Shown here one piece after another: positions 36,301-48,411 of a stretch of DNA of 64,000 nt. The translations under genes and the position numbers were made by a program. The notes beneath the pieces are model-generated. The model was not told the DNA's origin. It saw only the letters and a list, made by a program, of their open reading frames with translations, and made no database searches. Source of the DNA: Hawksworthiomyces lignivorus (Eukaryota; Ascomycota; Sordariomycetes; Ophiostomatales; Ophiostomataceae). Positions within the stretch are counted from its first letter, which is position 1. Every line of letters starts with the position of its first letter. The stretch spans positions 124,001 through 188,000 of the forward strand of contig NTMA01000034.1 of assembly GCA_002917075.1 (NCBI GenBank), written 5' to 3'.

Positions 36301-37689
36301 CTCGGCATCCTCGTCTGCGGATACATTTTGCTCGTCGATCCACTCTGCGCGCCCCTGCCACACGCTCGCCATTGTATCCCACTCCTCTGTCTGCGGCCGG
36401 TCTATGTGGCCGATCCGCTTCCAGGCGCTCTCGGCGTCGGCGCTGTCGAGAAGGACCTTGGTCCGCATGATTTTGATGCCGTGCTCGTTGAGCCAGACTG
36501 CATATTTTCCCGACAGAGACCACTTGATGCTGCTCACAGTTCCCTCGCCAGTATGGAGAATGGTGTCTTTGCCCGTGTTGGTGCCAAGTCCCACGCTCCC
36601 GAGCCACCCCGAAGCAGCGGCAGCGGCCGTGCCTACGGTAGTAGACGTGCTCCGGCCTATCTGGCCGCCGACGGTTAGGATGAGGTGGCCGGCTTTGCCG
36701 CCAGATAAGTAGGTACGGTCTTGCCGGTAATCGGGCGACAGAGCGACAGTCTGTACGGGGCGGCCGAAGTAGCGAAGCTGCACATCCTTCATATCGACCA
36801 GCGACTGGATGCAGACATTGCCGTCTGTCGAAGCGGTAGCAATGTAGATATTGTTGGAGGGAATGTTCAGGACCGGCGTCGGTTCCCGTGTTTTTCGCGG
36901 CGAGGCATTTGGGGACATGGCATCCGACTGGCGGGATCCTGGCTGCGAGGCGCCGGCGCTCTCAGCGACGATCTTGTTGAGCTGTTCTGGTTTGAGATTG
37001 GGCAGGGGGGGAGGGTAGGGCGAAATGGAGATGGCGGTGACGGACGCGGAGTGGGCATGATAGACGCGAAGGGGATGGAACGTAGGCAGCTGGAAAACGT
37101 GCTGTCGGCAAGTTAGTGGCAAGAAGATCAGGAAAAGGCGGTCCATGATCATTTCAGAAACTTACAATATTTCCGTTGTGCGTGCCGACAATCTGGCGGA
37201 GCAGATGTTAGTACGAAAGACAGCCGCGGCTCTGAAAACAGACAATTCGGGGCTCACCATCTTGTCCCCGGCGACGAGGAAGGCGCTTGTCGCGTCGCCG
37301 TTCCGATAGACACCGCCCAGGCTGTGCGTTAGCCTTGCGTATTTTAGCCGAGGCTCATCGTCTTCTTCGTCGTCCTCATCGTCATCGTCGTCTTCATCTT
37401 CGTCGTCTTCTTCATCGTCCTCTCCTTCATCGTCTTCATTGCCGCCGGCCGCGGCACCACCTTCGTCCGGCTCACCACCGGCGCCGCTAGCCTCGGCCTT
37501 CCGTTTTACTAAGTGCGGCTGCTTGCCCTCGACACCCTCGGCGGTCTCACGATCCCCAGCAGACGCCGCTCCTGTCTCGTCACCGCTGGTGCTGCTGTCT
37601 ACCTCTGGCGCCTTCCCCTTCCCCTTCGCTGCGCTGCGACCTCCGCCATCGTCTAGCTCTGGTTGCGCGTCTGACATAGCTGCAGACAT
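33343..37689 (-). CDS. vps41: Vps41, HOPS tethering complex subunit
   Basis: Model: complement join(33343..34182,34256..36041,36104..37101,37166..37192,37258..37689), 1360 aa. The N-terminus has a very acidic run (about 75-115) before PRLKYARLTHSLGGVYRNGDATSAF. Exon 2 is only 27 bases (IVGTHNGNI). A WD-like region, a long helical clathrin-heavy-chain-repeat region (LAEAVVDDIPRFL, EKLNYIDELVYLYSKTGQMKRALYLII) and a C-terminal RING-H2 (CAKCLEPF, CGHVFHLTHLL, CPVC) follow. The fourth intron must use the acceptor GACTGCAG before CCTCCG, restoring KILRMDCIIS; an earlier TTCTAG would put a stop in frame. Role: with Vps39 and the class C proteins it tethers vesicles to the vacuole and carries out AP-3 traffic. 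Confidence 0.93.
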
Positions 37690-38415
37690 GTGCGCTGCAT
37701 AGACATGATTTTGTCTTCCGTATTGTTGCTCAGTCGTGCCACACTTCGGAGAGCACGCAGCAGTCGGTGAAAGAATGAGAGTGGAGAGAGTGGGAGTGGA
37801 AGTAGAAGTGGAAGTGGGAGCGGGAGTGGGATTGTGGTGATTGGGAGCTGCGTCAGAGCTCTGCCCTTAATAGAGAGAGCACAAGTCGGGTAGTATTATT
37901 ACGTCGCAGGCAGGAAGGAAGGAGCTGTCAACTGGGGAGCTGTTAGCGCCTGCAACTTGTAGTTATGTACCTGTTAATGCTCTAATTTAATTATTTAATT
38001 ACCTATGCTTTAAGCCTTATTATGCTTAAGCCAGGAGTGTGGCGTCAAAAGCATCAGCCAGATTTAGTGGCTTAGGCTTAGTAACTACTTTGATTGACTG
38101 GCTCAGTGGGCGTGGGCGCGGGTGTGCCTTCCGCTACCGTACACATTGGCTTGGCTGGCCCGGCCTTGCACTTGCCTGGTATGGTCGCGTTCCCCGCAAC
38201 GCGCCCGCGTCTCCCAATCACCAATGCGCTGTAGTGTAGTTAGCACCTGCTGTTGCTGCAAAAAGTGGGAGCTTCAATTTCTAGCCTTTCTGGCACGTCG
38301 TCCTTGACACCATAATTGCGTCTCTCGCAGCCTAATACCGAACCAGCACACCTTCTCCCCATTGCTTCTGCTCAACACCTCCTCTCCCCATTTATGGCCG
38401 TCCAATGACCTGAGT
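37690..38415. promoter_or_regulatory. Divergent promoter region of vps41 and apc1
   Basis: 726 bases between two divergent housekeeping genes. Near vps41 it has a purine-rich GGAAGTGGGAGTGG repeat tract (about 37780-37850). In the middle is an AT-rich patch (37980-38030). Function is inferred from layout. Confidence 0.4.
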
Positions 38416-41400
38416 ATGGCGTCCGTGACATCCCTCGGGGTGCACGTGCCCGCCGGACTGCACTTTGCCATCGCCGAAAACATCTTGCCGCCCGACCCGT
38501 CGCCGGATCTCTATGACTGGGACCTCTATGCCGATGAAAATGGCGACGACGAGCTGCTCACGACCGCAACTTGTGTCATCTGGTCCAGGGGCGGCGAGGT
38601 GGGCAGATGCCTCCGGTATGACGTTGAGAAGGAGCCCATCTCTAAGGCCTTGCTGGCCTATTTCCCAACAAGCGAAGACGATGCCGACGCCAACGCCTCC
38701 TCTTCTTTAGCTTCTGCTTCTGCTTCTGCTGCCCACGGCGCCCGCAGCCAGCAAAAACCCAAATCCCAGGCGGGCATGCCCGACCTGGCCAAGTCGCTCG
38801 TCGTCTTTCTCAAGACGCAGGCCCACGTCTACTCCTTCTCTGGCGGCGACCACGTCATCCACATGCCTTTCGAGGTCGAGTCAGCCATTGCCGCACCCTG
38901 CGGCGTCATAATTCAGCGCCGGTCCAAGGTCGACACCACCGTGCCCATGACGCTCAAATTCCCGCGCGTGCCACCCAACTCGTTCGTGTCGTCGCAGATT
39001 CTCCCCGTGTCCAGCCAGACGTCCGCACAGGCCTTCTCGACCGCCAGCCTCGGAAAGCCAAAGCCGCTGCCGCTGCGGCTCAGCTCCACGCTCGATTCCA
39101 TGTGGGACATGCCGTTGGAGACCGCCAGCGACTCGGGGTGGCCGCGGCTCGTGTGCCTCACGGACCCCATGCTAGAGATCGGCCTGGTCGTCACGCAGCC
39201 CGACCGGTCCGGCAAAGATCGCGGTCCCCGCAGCACGAGCAAGGCGGCAGGGGGCCCGTTTCTCGACCCGGCCGAGGAGATCTTACATGTCGAATCCATT
39301 GCGCAGCAGGGCAAGAAGGCCGCCGACAGCCTCATCCTAGCCGTCACCGTCAACCGCGAGACGAGCATGTACACCGTGTGGCGCATGACCTACGCCAACA
39401 GCGGCGATCCGTTCACCCGCCGCCGGCGCGCGCCAAAGACCAAAGCCGCGCGCCGCCGCAGCTCCATGCAGCCCGGGCTCGCCAGCGGCGCCACCACGCC
39501 CCACCACGCCAGCTTCCGCGAGAGCGTGGGCGGGGGTGGCGGCGGCGGCGGCGGGACGCTTGCCGTCAAGAAGACGCGCAAGAGCGAGCGGCTCGCTGCT
39601 GGCGGCGGCGACAAGGACCGCGGCGACGGCGACGGCGCTCTAGAAAAGGCCCTCTCGCTCGAGCAGGACCGCGGCAACGTGTCTCGCCGTCAGTCCCGCC
39701 GCGTCAGCTCCCTGCTGGCCCGCGCCGACCTCTCGGCGTCGCACGAGCGCCCGCTCTTTTCCGAGCCGCCGGCCGCGCCCGCATCGGCTGCTGCGGGCGG
39801 CGGGCGGCGAATTGACTCGCACGGCAGCCAGCGCGGCCGCTCGAGCTCCGGCTACGCTGCTGCCGCCGGCGCCGGCGGCAGCTTCTCCTACAACCAGACG
39901 CTCAACAGCCTGCTCGAGGCCCCCGTCGACGGGCTCCTCGAAGAGCTCCGCTCCGGCGGCGACTTTGAGGGCTTCCACAACATGGAGCTGGACGACCCCG
40001 AGTTCAACGGCCTCGCCAAGGAGATCGTCTTCACAAAGATCCACAGCCTGTCCATGGACGCCGCCAACATCCGCTACTCGCTCTCCAACACCCCCGCCGC
40101 CAAGCTCTGCAAGGTCTTCATCGTCGTCGGCACCCCCTACTCCGTTGACGAGCACGACCGCAACTACCTGCTGGTCTGCATCCAGGACACCATCGACAAG
40201 CGCCTGCAGCTGCTGACGCTCCACATGCAGACCCGCCCGAGCCCCGCCGCGCGCGGCGCCGCCACCGACACTACTACCACAACCTCCATCACCTGGGGCC
40301 AGCACCGCAAGGCCCAGAACGTCGCCGACTCCTGCCGCATCTACGACGGCGGCCAGGCCATGATCCTCATCCTCTCCGAGGGCGACGGCGGCCAGCGCCA
40401 GCTCAGCATCCAGGCCCCTTGGAGCGAGCTCACCACCGTCGCCATCCCCCCGCTGTCCTTCCACAACCGCAACCGCTACGCCGCCGACGCCACCGGCGAC
40501 ATCTTTGAGACCCCCAGGGCCCCGCTGCATGCGGATGTCCACGTCAGCAGCCTCCGCTACCCGCGGGACAGGGGCGTCGTCGACGTCGTCGACGAAGACG
40601 GCCGGTGCCACCAGATCCAGATTCAGATGGAGCCCAGAGCGGCGCGCGTGCGTCAGATCCTGAACGTCCTGCGCAGCGTCCTCCCGGCGTCGTACGCCGA
40701 AAAGGTCGTCATGGGATGGTGGCGCATCATGCAGTGGCTGGAGGCCCAGCCGGACGTCGCGTCCACCTCCATGGAGTGGACCGCCTTGGTCACCGAGCTG
40801 TGCGTCATGTTTCTCGCGCTCCTGGACTCGGACGGCTCTCTTCGCGGCGCTGGCGGGGCAGGCGCGTCAACCTTTTCCGAAAGTGTAGAAAAGACTGCGA
40901 AGACGCAGACAACCGGCGCATTGATGCATCCCTGGGCATTGTCAAAGGCCTGGAGCTGGGTTTCTGAGGACACAGGCCCGGTTGCAAATGCTCCGTTCGG
41001 AGCTGGGCCGCCGGGCAGCCAGGTGTCGCGCCACAACACGTTGTCGGAGGCCATACGACTAGCGAAGAGATTTTTAGGCTCCCCGGCAGGCGAGCAGGCT
41101 GTGGGGGCTCTGGGGTATCTGCCCACAGCGGTTCAGCTATCCGATCCATCCAGAAAGAGTGCCGCATGGGGTATCGTCATGGCGCTTCACCTCTTTCTGG
41201 AAGAGGAAAAACTAGACGTCATGTCCTCGACTGTCTCTGCGGCGGCGTCCGCAGACCTGAAAGCCGTCGTGTGTCAGATGGCGCGATGGCTACAATGGCC
41301 GTCCTTTGTCGAGTGGTATGCGCTCGAGCTCGATGACAGCGTGATGCATGTAGATGATTCTGGTAAGCTTGAATCTTGCTGCAGTTCACCGTGCGGTCTA

Positions 41401-44400
41401 GAATGCATAGCTAACCAGAGAACAGACGTCATGTCGGCCTCCTTTCCGCTACCTGAGCCAGCCAATGTCCCCAGTGTCTCGGACTGGATCCGATTGCGAC
41501 TGACTGGTCAAGAATCAGGGCCATTTCCATCTCTTGGCGACGTGTACTCCATTCTCTGCCAGCAGAGCCACAGAGACGCTGTGCAGGGGGAGCACCGCTG
41601 GGACGCCATCACACCACGAACGCTGATGTTTCGTCGATTTTTTGACGAGTCTAAGCCTTCCGATTCAGGCGTCCACGTAGTTGAGACCATGTTCAAGTGT
41701 GGATTCACGGCCCGCGTCCTCGACTCTCTTCCCGAAGGCATTGCCACGCCTTTTCAAGATGCCATTCATCAGTGTCAGCAACACCCCCCGACAAACTGGA
41801 ACAAAGAGCTGTACGAGCTCATTGGGCGCGGCGACATCAATGCTGTCCTCAAAGCCGACCCCCAGTCTTTCCATAGCGCCGGCAGCCTATTGGTAAGCGA
41901 CTGCCCATGCCCCGTATTCATTTTCATATTCTGCTTCCGTTCTGACAGTTTATTTTTCGTGTCAGATGCCGCCGCGTGCTCCGTATAACGCAGAGCATGG
42001 CGACGATGGCAAAGATGATTTAGCTGCACAGGCTTCCGAGGAGCCAGAGAGCGAAGAACGCCAAATCGTGATACAGGCCCTCTTTAGAGAAGACAAGCGG
42101 CTGTACGAAGCACAGAATCTCCTCTCTTCGTCAAAGCCACGCATCGTTCGCCTGAACCCGCAGCCGAACTGGTCCGAGCCGGAGTACTTGGAGCGCCAAA
42201 AGGAGCTCGTAACGACGATAGCAGAGAGCACGCTGGCAACATCTGCTGGACGCGGCATGCTGAACTACGGCTTCCGCTTCCCACTTCTGACCCAGAAGTT
42301 CAATGTGCAGGGCTTCAACCTGACCTGCTTTGTGAAACCGACAAACGTGGCTGTTGGCGTAGACAAGTCCATGTTCACCGAAGAAAAAGTCAACTGGGCC
42401 TTCTTCCACCAAGGCGTCGCCTACGGCCTTGCCATCTCGGCGCGCGCAAAGGGCATCGACACGTCTTGGATTGTTTTCAACAAGCCCGGCACCGACCTAA
42501 GTCACCGGCATGCTGGGTTCCTTCTTGCTCTGGGCCTCAACGGGCATCTAAAATCGGTTGCCAAGTGGGTTGCTTTCAAGTACCTCACCCCCAAGCACAT
42601 GATGACGTCCATTGGCCTGCTTCTTGGCCTTGCCGTCTCACACATTGGCACCATGGATTCACTGATAACCCGCCTGCTCTCGGTGCATGTTACGCGCATG
42701 CTTCCGCGCGGCGCCGCCGAGTTGAATCTCTCTCACCAAATCCAGACGACTGGCATCATGGGCATCGGCTTGCTGTATTACAACAGCCAGCACCGTAGAA
42801 TGAGCGAGATCATGATGTCCGAGATCGAGTGCATGGAGGACGAGGACGAAGAGGACCCTCTGCGGAACGAAGGATATCGGCTGGCAGCTGCGTTTTCCCT
42901 GGGCTTCATCAATCTCGGCAAAGGCAGGGACCGCAAGGGTTTGCTAGACATGCACATAACCGAGCAGCTCTTGAGCCTGGCATCATCAACAAAGAAGGTA
43001 GAGCTGGTCAATGTGCTTGACCGCTCCGCTGCAGCCGCAACGGTTGCCATTGCGCTGATCTTCATGAAGACGGAGGACCACATCGTGGCGCGCAAGGTGG
43101 ACATTCCCGACTCCGTCCTGCAGTTTGACTATGTCCGCCCAGACATCCTGCTTTTGCGCACGCTCGCCAAAAATCTGATCATGTGGAGCAAGGTCGAGGC
43201 TACCTTTGAATGGCTGCGGCTCAGCTTGCCCCAGGAGTATCGTCATCGATTCAAGCTAGATGACGTAGCAGCGCTGCGGAGTCTCGATCTGCCCTTCTTC
43301 TCGATCATAGCTGGGCTCTGCTTCGCGGCTGCCCTGCGCTACACTGGCTCTGCCAACTTGCGCGTGCGTGACATGCTCGTGCACTACTTGGACCGGTTTA
43401 TGCAGATCGTGCAGGAGCTGCCCGCCGCCAGCTTCGATGCTCGCATTGCGCGGAGCGGTGCACGAATGTGCATGGATGTCCTGGCCCTCTCGTGCGCAAC
43501 GGTCATGGCCGGCACCGGGGACCTGGTGGTGCTGCGGCGCCTGCGCGCCCTACACGGCCGAGACGACGCGCATACGACGTATGGCAGCCACTTTGCTGCG
43601 CATTTGGCGATTGGCGCACTGTTCCTGGGATCGGGGACGACGACATTCAGCAACAGCAACCTCGCCATTGCCTCACTCCTGGTGGCTTTCTATCCAATCT
43701 TCCCCACGAGCATCCAAGATAACGGTTCCCACCTGCAGGCCTTCCGCCATTTCTGGGTCCTGGCCACGGAGCCGCGCTGCCTGGTCACAAAGGATGTCTC
43801 CACAGGTCAACCAATTTCTGTCCCCATCATGATCTATCTCAAGCCCACAGCGCTATCGCTGTCTACAGCTTCTACTAAAGCTCAGCCGGTCGCATCCGAC
43901 GAAACGATTCTGCGCCGCCAGACACCGTGTCTGCTCCCGCCCCTAGACGACATCGTCACGATCCGCACCGACGCGGCAGCCCACGGGTTCTGGGACCTGG
44001 AAATCCCCTTTGCGCGGGATCCCTCGCTCTTGAAAGCGTTCCAGACGAACCAGAACCTGTACTTGCGCCGGCGGCCGGCGCACCAGAGCGCGTTTGCGAC
44101 CACGCTGCAGGCGCTCAGCTCCCGCGCGGGGCCGGCGGCGAGCATGCCCCCTCCCGGCGCCTCCGGCACGAGCCAAGCCAGCGACTCCCTGGAGTGGCTG
44201 TTTGGCCTGGACACGTTCAGAGGCATGAGCCGCGCCGAGCAGGCGTGCGTCATTGGCACGTCGGGGCTGTCAGAGACGGGCGGCGGCGGCGGCGGCGACA
44301 GCAGCTCGCGCACGCTGAGCAACACCATCGACGCGCGGCTCATGCTCGAGAGCACCCTCGACAGCGCCGCCGGAGGGCGCGACAGCCTGCTTGATCTGCG

Positions 44401-44632
44401 CCTGCTGTTCGACTGGGCCGACCGCAGAGCAGAGCTGCGCAGCCAGGGAGGCGGCGGCGGCGCAGGCGACAGCGCGCCAGACAATGGGAAGGGGAAGAGC
44501 AAGGCGGACGACCAGCAGACGCCGCCATGGCCGAGCCAAAAGGGGGGGCAGGCGGACTGGTGGATGGGCGACACGGCGGTCGACATGCTGAAAGGAAAAG
44601 TGTGGATTGTTGGACAGGAGGAGCAGCCGTGA
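38416..44632 (+). CDS. apc1: Apc1 (BimE), scaffold subunit of the anaphase-promoting complex
   Basis: Model: join(38416..41362,41426..41892,41966..44632), 2026 aa. The start MASVTSLGVHVPAGLHFAIAE is chosen over an in-frame Met 18 codons upstream because homologues begin here. The N-terminal half is beta-propeller-like with a long low-complexity insert (about 340-510, Gly/Ala/Arg-rich). The C-terminal half carries the PC-repeat region with the family's most conserved stretch (EEKVNWAFFHQGVAYGLAISARA, SWIVFNKPGTDLSHRHAGFLLALGLNGHL). Both introns have GTAAGC donors. The first is 63 bases, a multiple of three, and has no stop. Apc1 is the largest APC/C scaffold; the complex ubiquitinates cyclin and securin. 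Confidence 0.95.
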
Positions 44633-45316
44633 TGGCAACGCATGCATGTCCGCGATGGCGTTGGTAGGAGGAGTTGTTTATTTCAGCATTGGGGCCCATG
44701 TTCATGAGTACGAATGGATATGATGACGGATTAGACAAAATAGAAAGAGGAACAAAAACTGGAAGGGGTTTCTCCTACGTGTCTACAGGAGTCTAATGCT
44801 TTGAAAAACTATGGAAATTTATTTGCATCTCATCTCTCTCTGCAGCGGGTGGTTTCAGCGTGGTCATTCTCAGTTTTCAAATCTCAGGACAGAGTTGCAT
44901 CGAGCATTCTCAGGCCAAATATGCCTCTATCTTTAACATCTAGTGCAGGCAAAATCTGCAAGGGGTCTTTGCTTTTGATTCCGTCACGACATTATAGTGT
45001 AGATTCTTTTTATTTTGCTTTCTATACAGTTTCTTCGCTCCAAACCCTCGCAATCAGGTTTCCGCAAGACGAAAAGACAAGAGTCATAAAAGAGAAACGA
45101 AAAAAAAACAATGCCCAAAATAACGCCCATACAAAAATGAACCTCTGCCTGGCCAGATGCGTGTCCCTTTTTGTGTCGTGTTCCCCCCTTTCCCCAACTT
45201 CTCATTTCATGACTTTCTCTCTCAAATTTTTTGTTGTTCTTCGTTGCGCCTTTATCCCGTCGCTTTTTATCTCGCGGATAATCTTTCATTCCCTTCCCTC
45301 TCTCTCTGTCCGTGAA
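44633..45316. other. Convergent 3' region, apc1 and eIF3e
   Basis: 684 AT-rich bases with several A and T tracts. No gene is recognised. A long open frame on the plus strand starts here but only reads antisense across eIF3e. Confidence 0.55.
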
Positions 45317-46855
45317 TTACCTCGTCACCGCCGCGCTCAGGACCTGCGTCCGGAAGAAGCCGCCCTTGGTCCGCTCGATGACCTGCTGGTAGACGGAGCT
45401 GTTGGGGTGGTTCATGACGACGGTGCCCTCCTGGAAGTCGATCTTGGCGTCGAGGCGGGTTTCGCGGATGAGGTTGACGATCCACTTCTCGCCGTCGTCG
45501 ACGTTGAGGCCGAGCTGGGCGCTGACGCGCTTGAGGTCGATGCGGGCGTGGATCTTGCAGTAGGACTCGAAGAAAAGGTGGCGGGCGGCGTCGACAAAGG
45601 CGTCGGCGGCGCCGGCCAGGAAGAAGTCGGCGCGCAGGACCTCCTCGGCGCGGGGCAGCTGGCGCTGGGCCTCCTCAAAGTCAAAGTCGAGGAAGAGGGC
45701 GCGGACAAACTCGGTGACGGGGTCGGCGTACTCGTAGGCCTCCTGCTTGACGACGCGGACCAGGTCCTTGAGCTGCTTCTGCTGGACGCCCAGCAGGTTC
45801 TTGACGCGGCCGCCGGCGGCCGAGGAGGAGCTGCGGCCGGCGATGACGGCGGCGGCGACGTAGCGCAGGATCCAGGGGCAGGCGGTCTGGATGGTGTTGA
45901 TGTAGTTGGGCGAGAAGAGCAGCTCCAGCACGGGGTCGCGCGCGCCCTCAAAGTTGAACAGCGGGAACAGCGCCCAGTGGATCAGCCAGGTGCGCTGCTG
46001 CAGCTGCGCCAGCGGGTTGTTGAACAGCTTGTTGTCGATGCTCTCCTTGACCTTCTGCAGCTCCTCCATGGCCGACTCCCAGTTGGTCGTCAGGATCTCC
46101 GACGCCAGCTTGCCCCACGTGGCCGCGGCCACCTTGTCGTTGTCGGTCGACAGGACGCGGAACTGGTACAGCAGCTCGGCCGCGGCGCCGTAGTTGCCGC
46201 AGCTGTACTGGAAGTTGCCGAAGTCGTAGAGCGCGTTGACCATCTCGATGGTGACCTAGCACGATTGTGTCAGCAAGAGCAGTTCCTCCAATTTTTTTGT
46301 CTATCTCCTCTTCTCCTCGTCCCCCCGTCGTACTGGACCCCCATAACCTTCGACAGGAACAAACAAAAAGGAAAGGAGAGGGAGGGAAGAGGGTAAGGGT
46401 CGTGAACCTACATCGTGCTCCTTCTTCAAGAACTCCAAGTTGGCCACCTTGTCGCTCCGCAGGTTGCCCACGACGTCCTCGTTTCCGAGCAGATCCCGCA
46501 GCTTGCTGGTGTCGTCCTCGAACTGCTCCATCTTGGCCAGCACCTTCTTGCGCGACTCGGCAAACTCGGCCGGCGGGGCATCCAGGTTCTCGATCTCGCA
46601 GTACAGGTTCGCGACGTAGTCGGTCATGTTCGTCTTCTTCAGCAGCTCGAACTTGGCCTTGACGATCTCGCGCGCCTTGTCCTCATCCTTGCTCTCGCCG
46701 GTCTCCTCGTCCTCCTCCAGCTGGCTGGCCGCAAATTCGATGAGCGGAAAGATCAGGTGGCGGTCGAGGCGCAACACAAGCTGGGGGAGGAGGTCGAATT
46801 CAGACGCTGGGGTGATGCCAGCACCGGCAGCGGCGCCATTTGTCTGGGCAGCCAT
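45317..46855 (-). CDS. Eukaryotic translation initiation factor 3 subunit e (Int6)
   Basis: Model: complement join(45317..46255,46412..46855), 460 aa. The N-terminus reads [22 protein letters not shown], the eIF3e signature. The junction is [27 protein letters not shown]. The C-terminal third is the PCI domain ([38 protein letters not shown]) that packs into the eIF3 octamer. Length fits fungal eIF3e. Role: eIF3 scaffolds 43S pre-initiation complex assembly on the 40S subunit. It is head to head with the mL49 gene, 461 bases between starts. Confidence 0.95.
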
Positions 46856-47316
46856 GATGATGGTTTTTTTTGCGGGTTGAGGCGTGCAAGGGGGGGAGGA
46901 GGGGAGGGGGTGAAGGGGGACGCGTAAAAGGAGTGTAGTGTGAAAAGAGAGGCCTTGCGTCAAGCCCGCGATGGTCTTGTGTTGGATTTTTTGAGGGCTT
47001 TCGCCGTTCAAAGTGGGAAGTGTGGGGCAGTGGCCTTTCGCTAGAAAAAAAGATGGACGAACGAATATTGCAGTGGGCAAAAATGTGGGATTAGGGGGAC
47101 CAAAGGAACCTAAGTTTCTCCGGCCCCGTTGCTGTCGAATTTTCTGCCAGGCGGTGAGCAGCAGCGATGGGCAAGTCTTTGCACTAAGAGAAAGCTCTCT
47201 CTCTGTGCATGGGCACTGCAGGACGACGTCCCTTTAAGGCTCTCCCATATCGCGACACGCTCAGACGCTGCTCGCGGGAAATCTTCTGTCTGCCACAACC
47301 CATACCGGGAGACGAG
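46856..47316. promoter_or_regulatory. Divergent promoter of eIF3e and mL49
   Basis: 461 bases that must serve a cytoplasmic translation factor and a mitochondrial ribosomal protein. No RTCACRTG element is seen. It contains several TTT and AAAAAA tracts. Confidence 0.4.
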
Positions 47317-47804
47317 ATGTCGTTGTCCATGGCGCCGGCGTTCCGCGCGCTCTCTGCCTCGCGCTCTTGCCTGCAGCTGCGCTCCTTCTCCGCGCTCCCA
47401 GCAGCGGCGGCTGACATCACGGCCGCGTCTTCACAGACGACTCCTTCCCCACAAGCACCCTCGACAGCGGCCGCCACCACATCGAATGAGCCGTTGTCAT
47501 ACCGCGTCAGCCGCAGCACCAGCCTCAACCTCCCCGTGTACCACCGGATCAAATCCGGCGGCACAAACCGCACTACGGAAGTCAAGAAAGTCGAAGGAGA
47601 CGTGCGGGCGCTTTCGCAGCAGCTGCAGGAGACTCTGAACCTAGAAACGAAGATCAACCCGCGGACAAATCATGTCATTATCAAGGTAAGGAATTCCGCA
47701 GCATAGCTCGAGCAGGGGGGTTCATATGCTCAAGAGATGCTAACGAGTGGCAGGGCTTTCACAAGGAGAAAGTGGTGTCATGGCTGGAAGAGCGGGGATT
47801 CTGA
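47317..47804 (+). CDS. Mitochondrial large ribosomal subunit protein mL49 (Img2)
   Basis: Model: join(47317..47685,47754..47804), 139 aa. The first 50 residues are rich in Ala, Ser and Arg with few acidic residues, as in a mitochondrial targeting sequence. The domain follows: YRVSRSTSLNLPVYHRIKSGGT, VEGDVRALSQQLQETL and, across the intron, HVIIK-GFHKEKVVSWLEERGF. This ending is typical of the Img2/mL49 family. The intron has GTAAGG, a GCTAAC branch point and GCAG. An alternative start, MAP five codons on, is possible. Confidence 0.87.
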
Positions 47805-48411
47805 TAGGACGGGGACAAAACAAAGGTGCAGATGAATTGTAAATATCATTGGCATTGATCCAAAAGTTAAACGGTGTAACATATTGTAATGATAAAGTCA
47901 TGATGTAACAAACAGCTCACAAACACTAAGTAAAGGAACAGCGTTTTCACTGCTGCGTTTCAATCAGGAGAAAGGTCGCGTGAAATGCAGACGAATAAAA
48001 TAACATATATGACGCCTGGTTAGTACACGACATGTGAGAAGATTTCACCCCCCAAAAAATGCGCAGAAGATGAACAGTAGTTTAATAGTAATATAACATT
48101 GTATTGTTTTCAATGGTGGACGCGTACAGACTGATCCCAGCGGAGTAAACAAAAAGGTAAAGCAATGCTCCTTGTGTTGATCAAACCAGAGAGCGAGGAC
48201 AAATTATATATATGTCTATATATAAAGGAGAGAGCGAAGGAAGGAAACAGAACAGAAAAAAAAAGACAAAAAAGATGAAATGAAAAAAAGTACATGAATA
48301 CAATGAGAGTCTCCTTTCCCTCTCGCACAATATTAAAAAAAAAAAAAAAAAAAAAGACAACAACAACAAAGCGCGCTCTGCAATGCTTTTCTCTTGCCTC
48401 TTTTTTATTTC
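47805..48411. other. Convergent 3' region, mL49 and swi1
   Basis: 607 AT-rich bases, with an A tract of about 21 near 48336-48355 and TATATA patches near 48205-48225. No gene is seen. Confidence 0.5.

Noticed and set aside
44801..46396. 531-aa plus-strand frame ending within eIF3e
   Set aside because: Its second half is the reverse of eIF3e with Val/Asp/Leu/Gln bias; the first half is AT-rich non-coding sequence.
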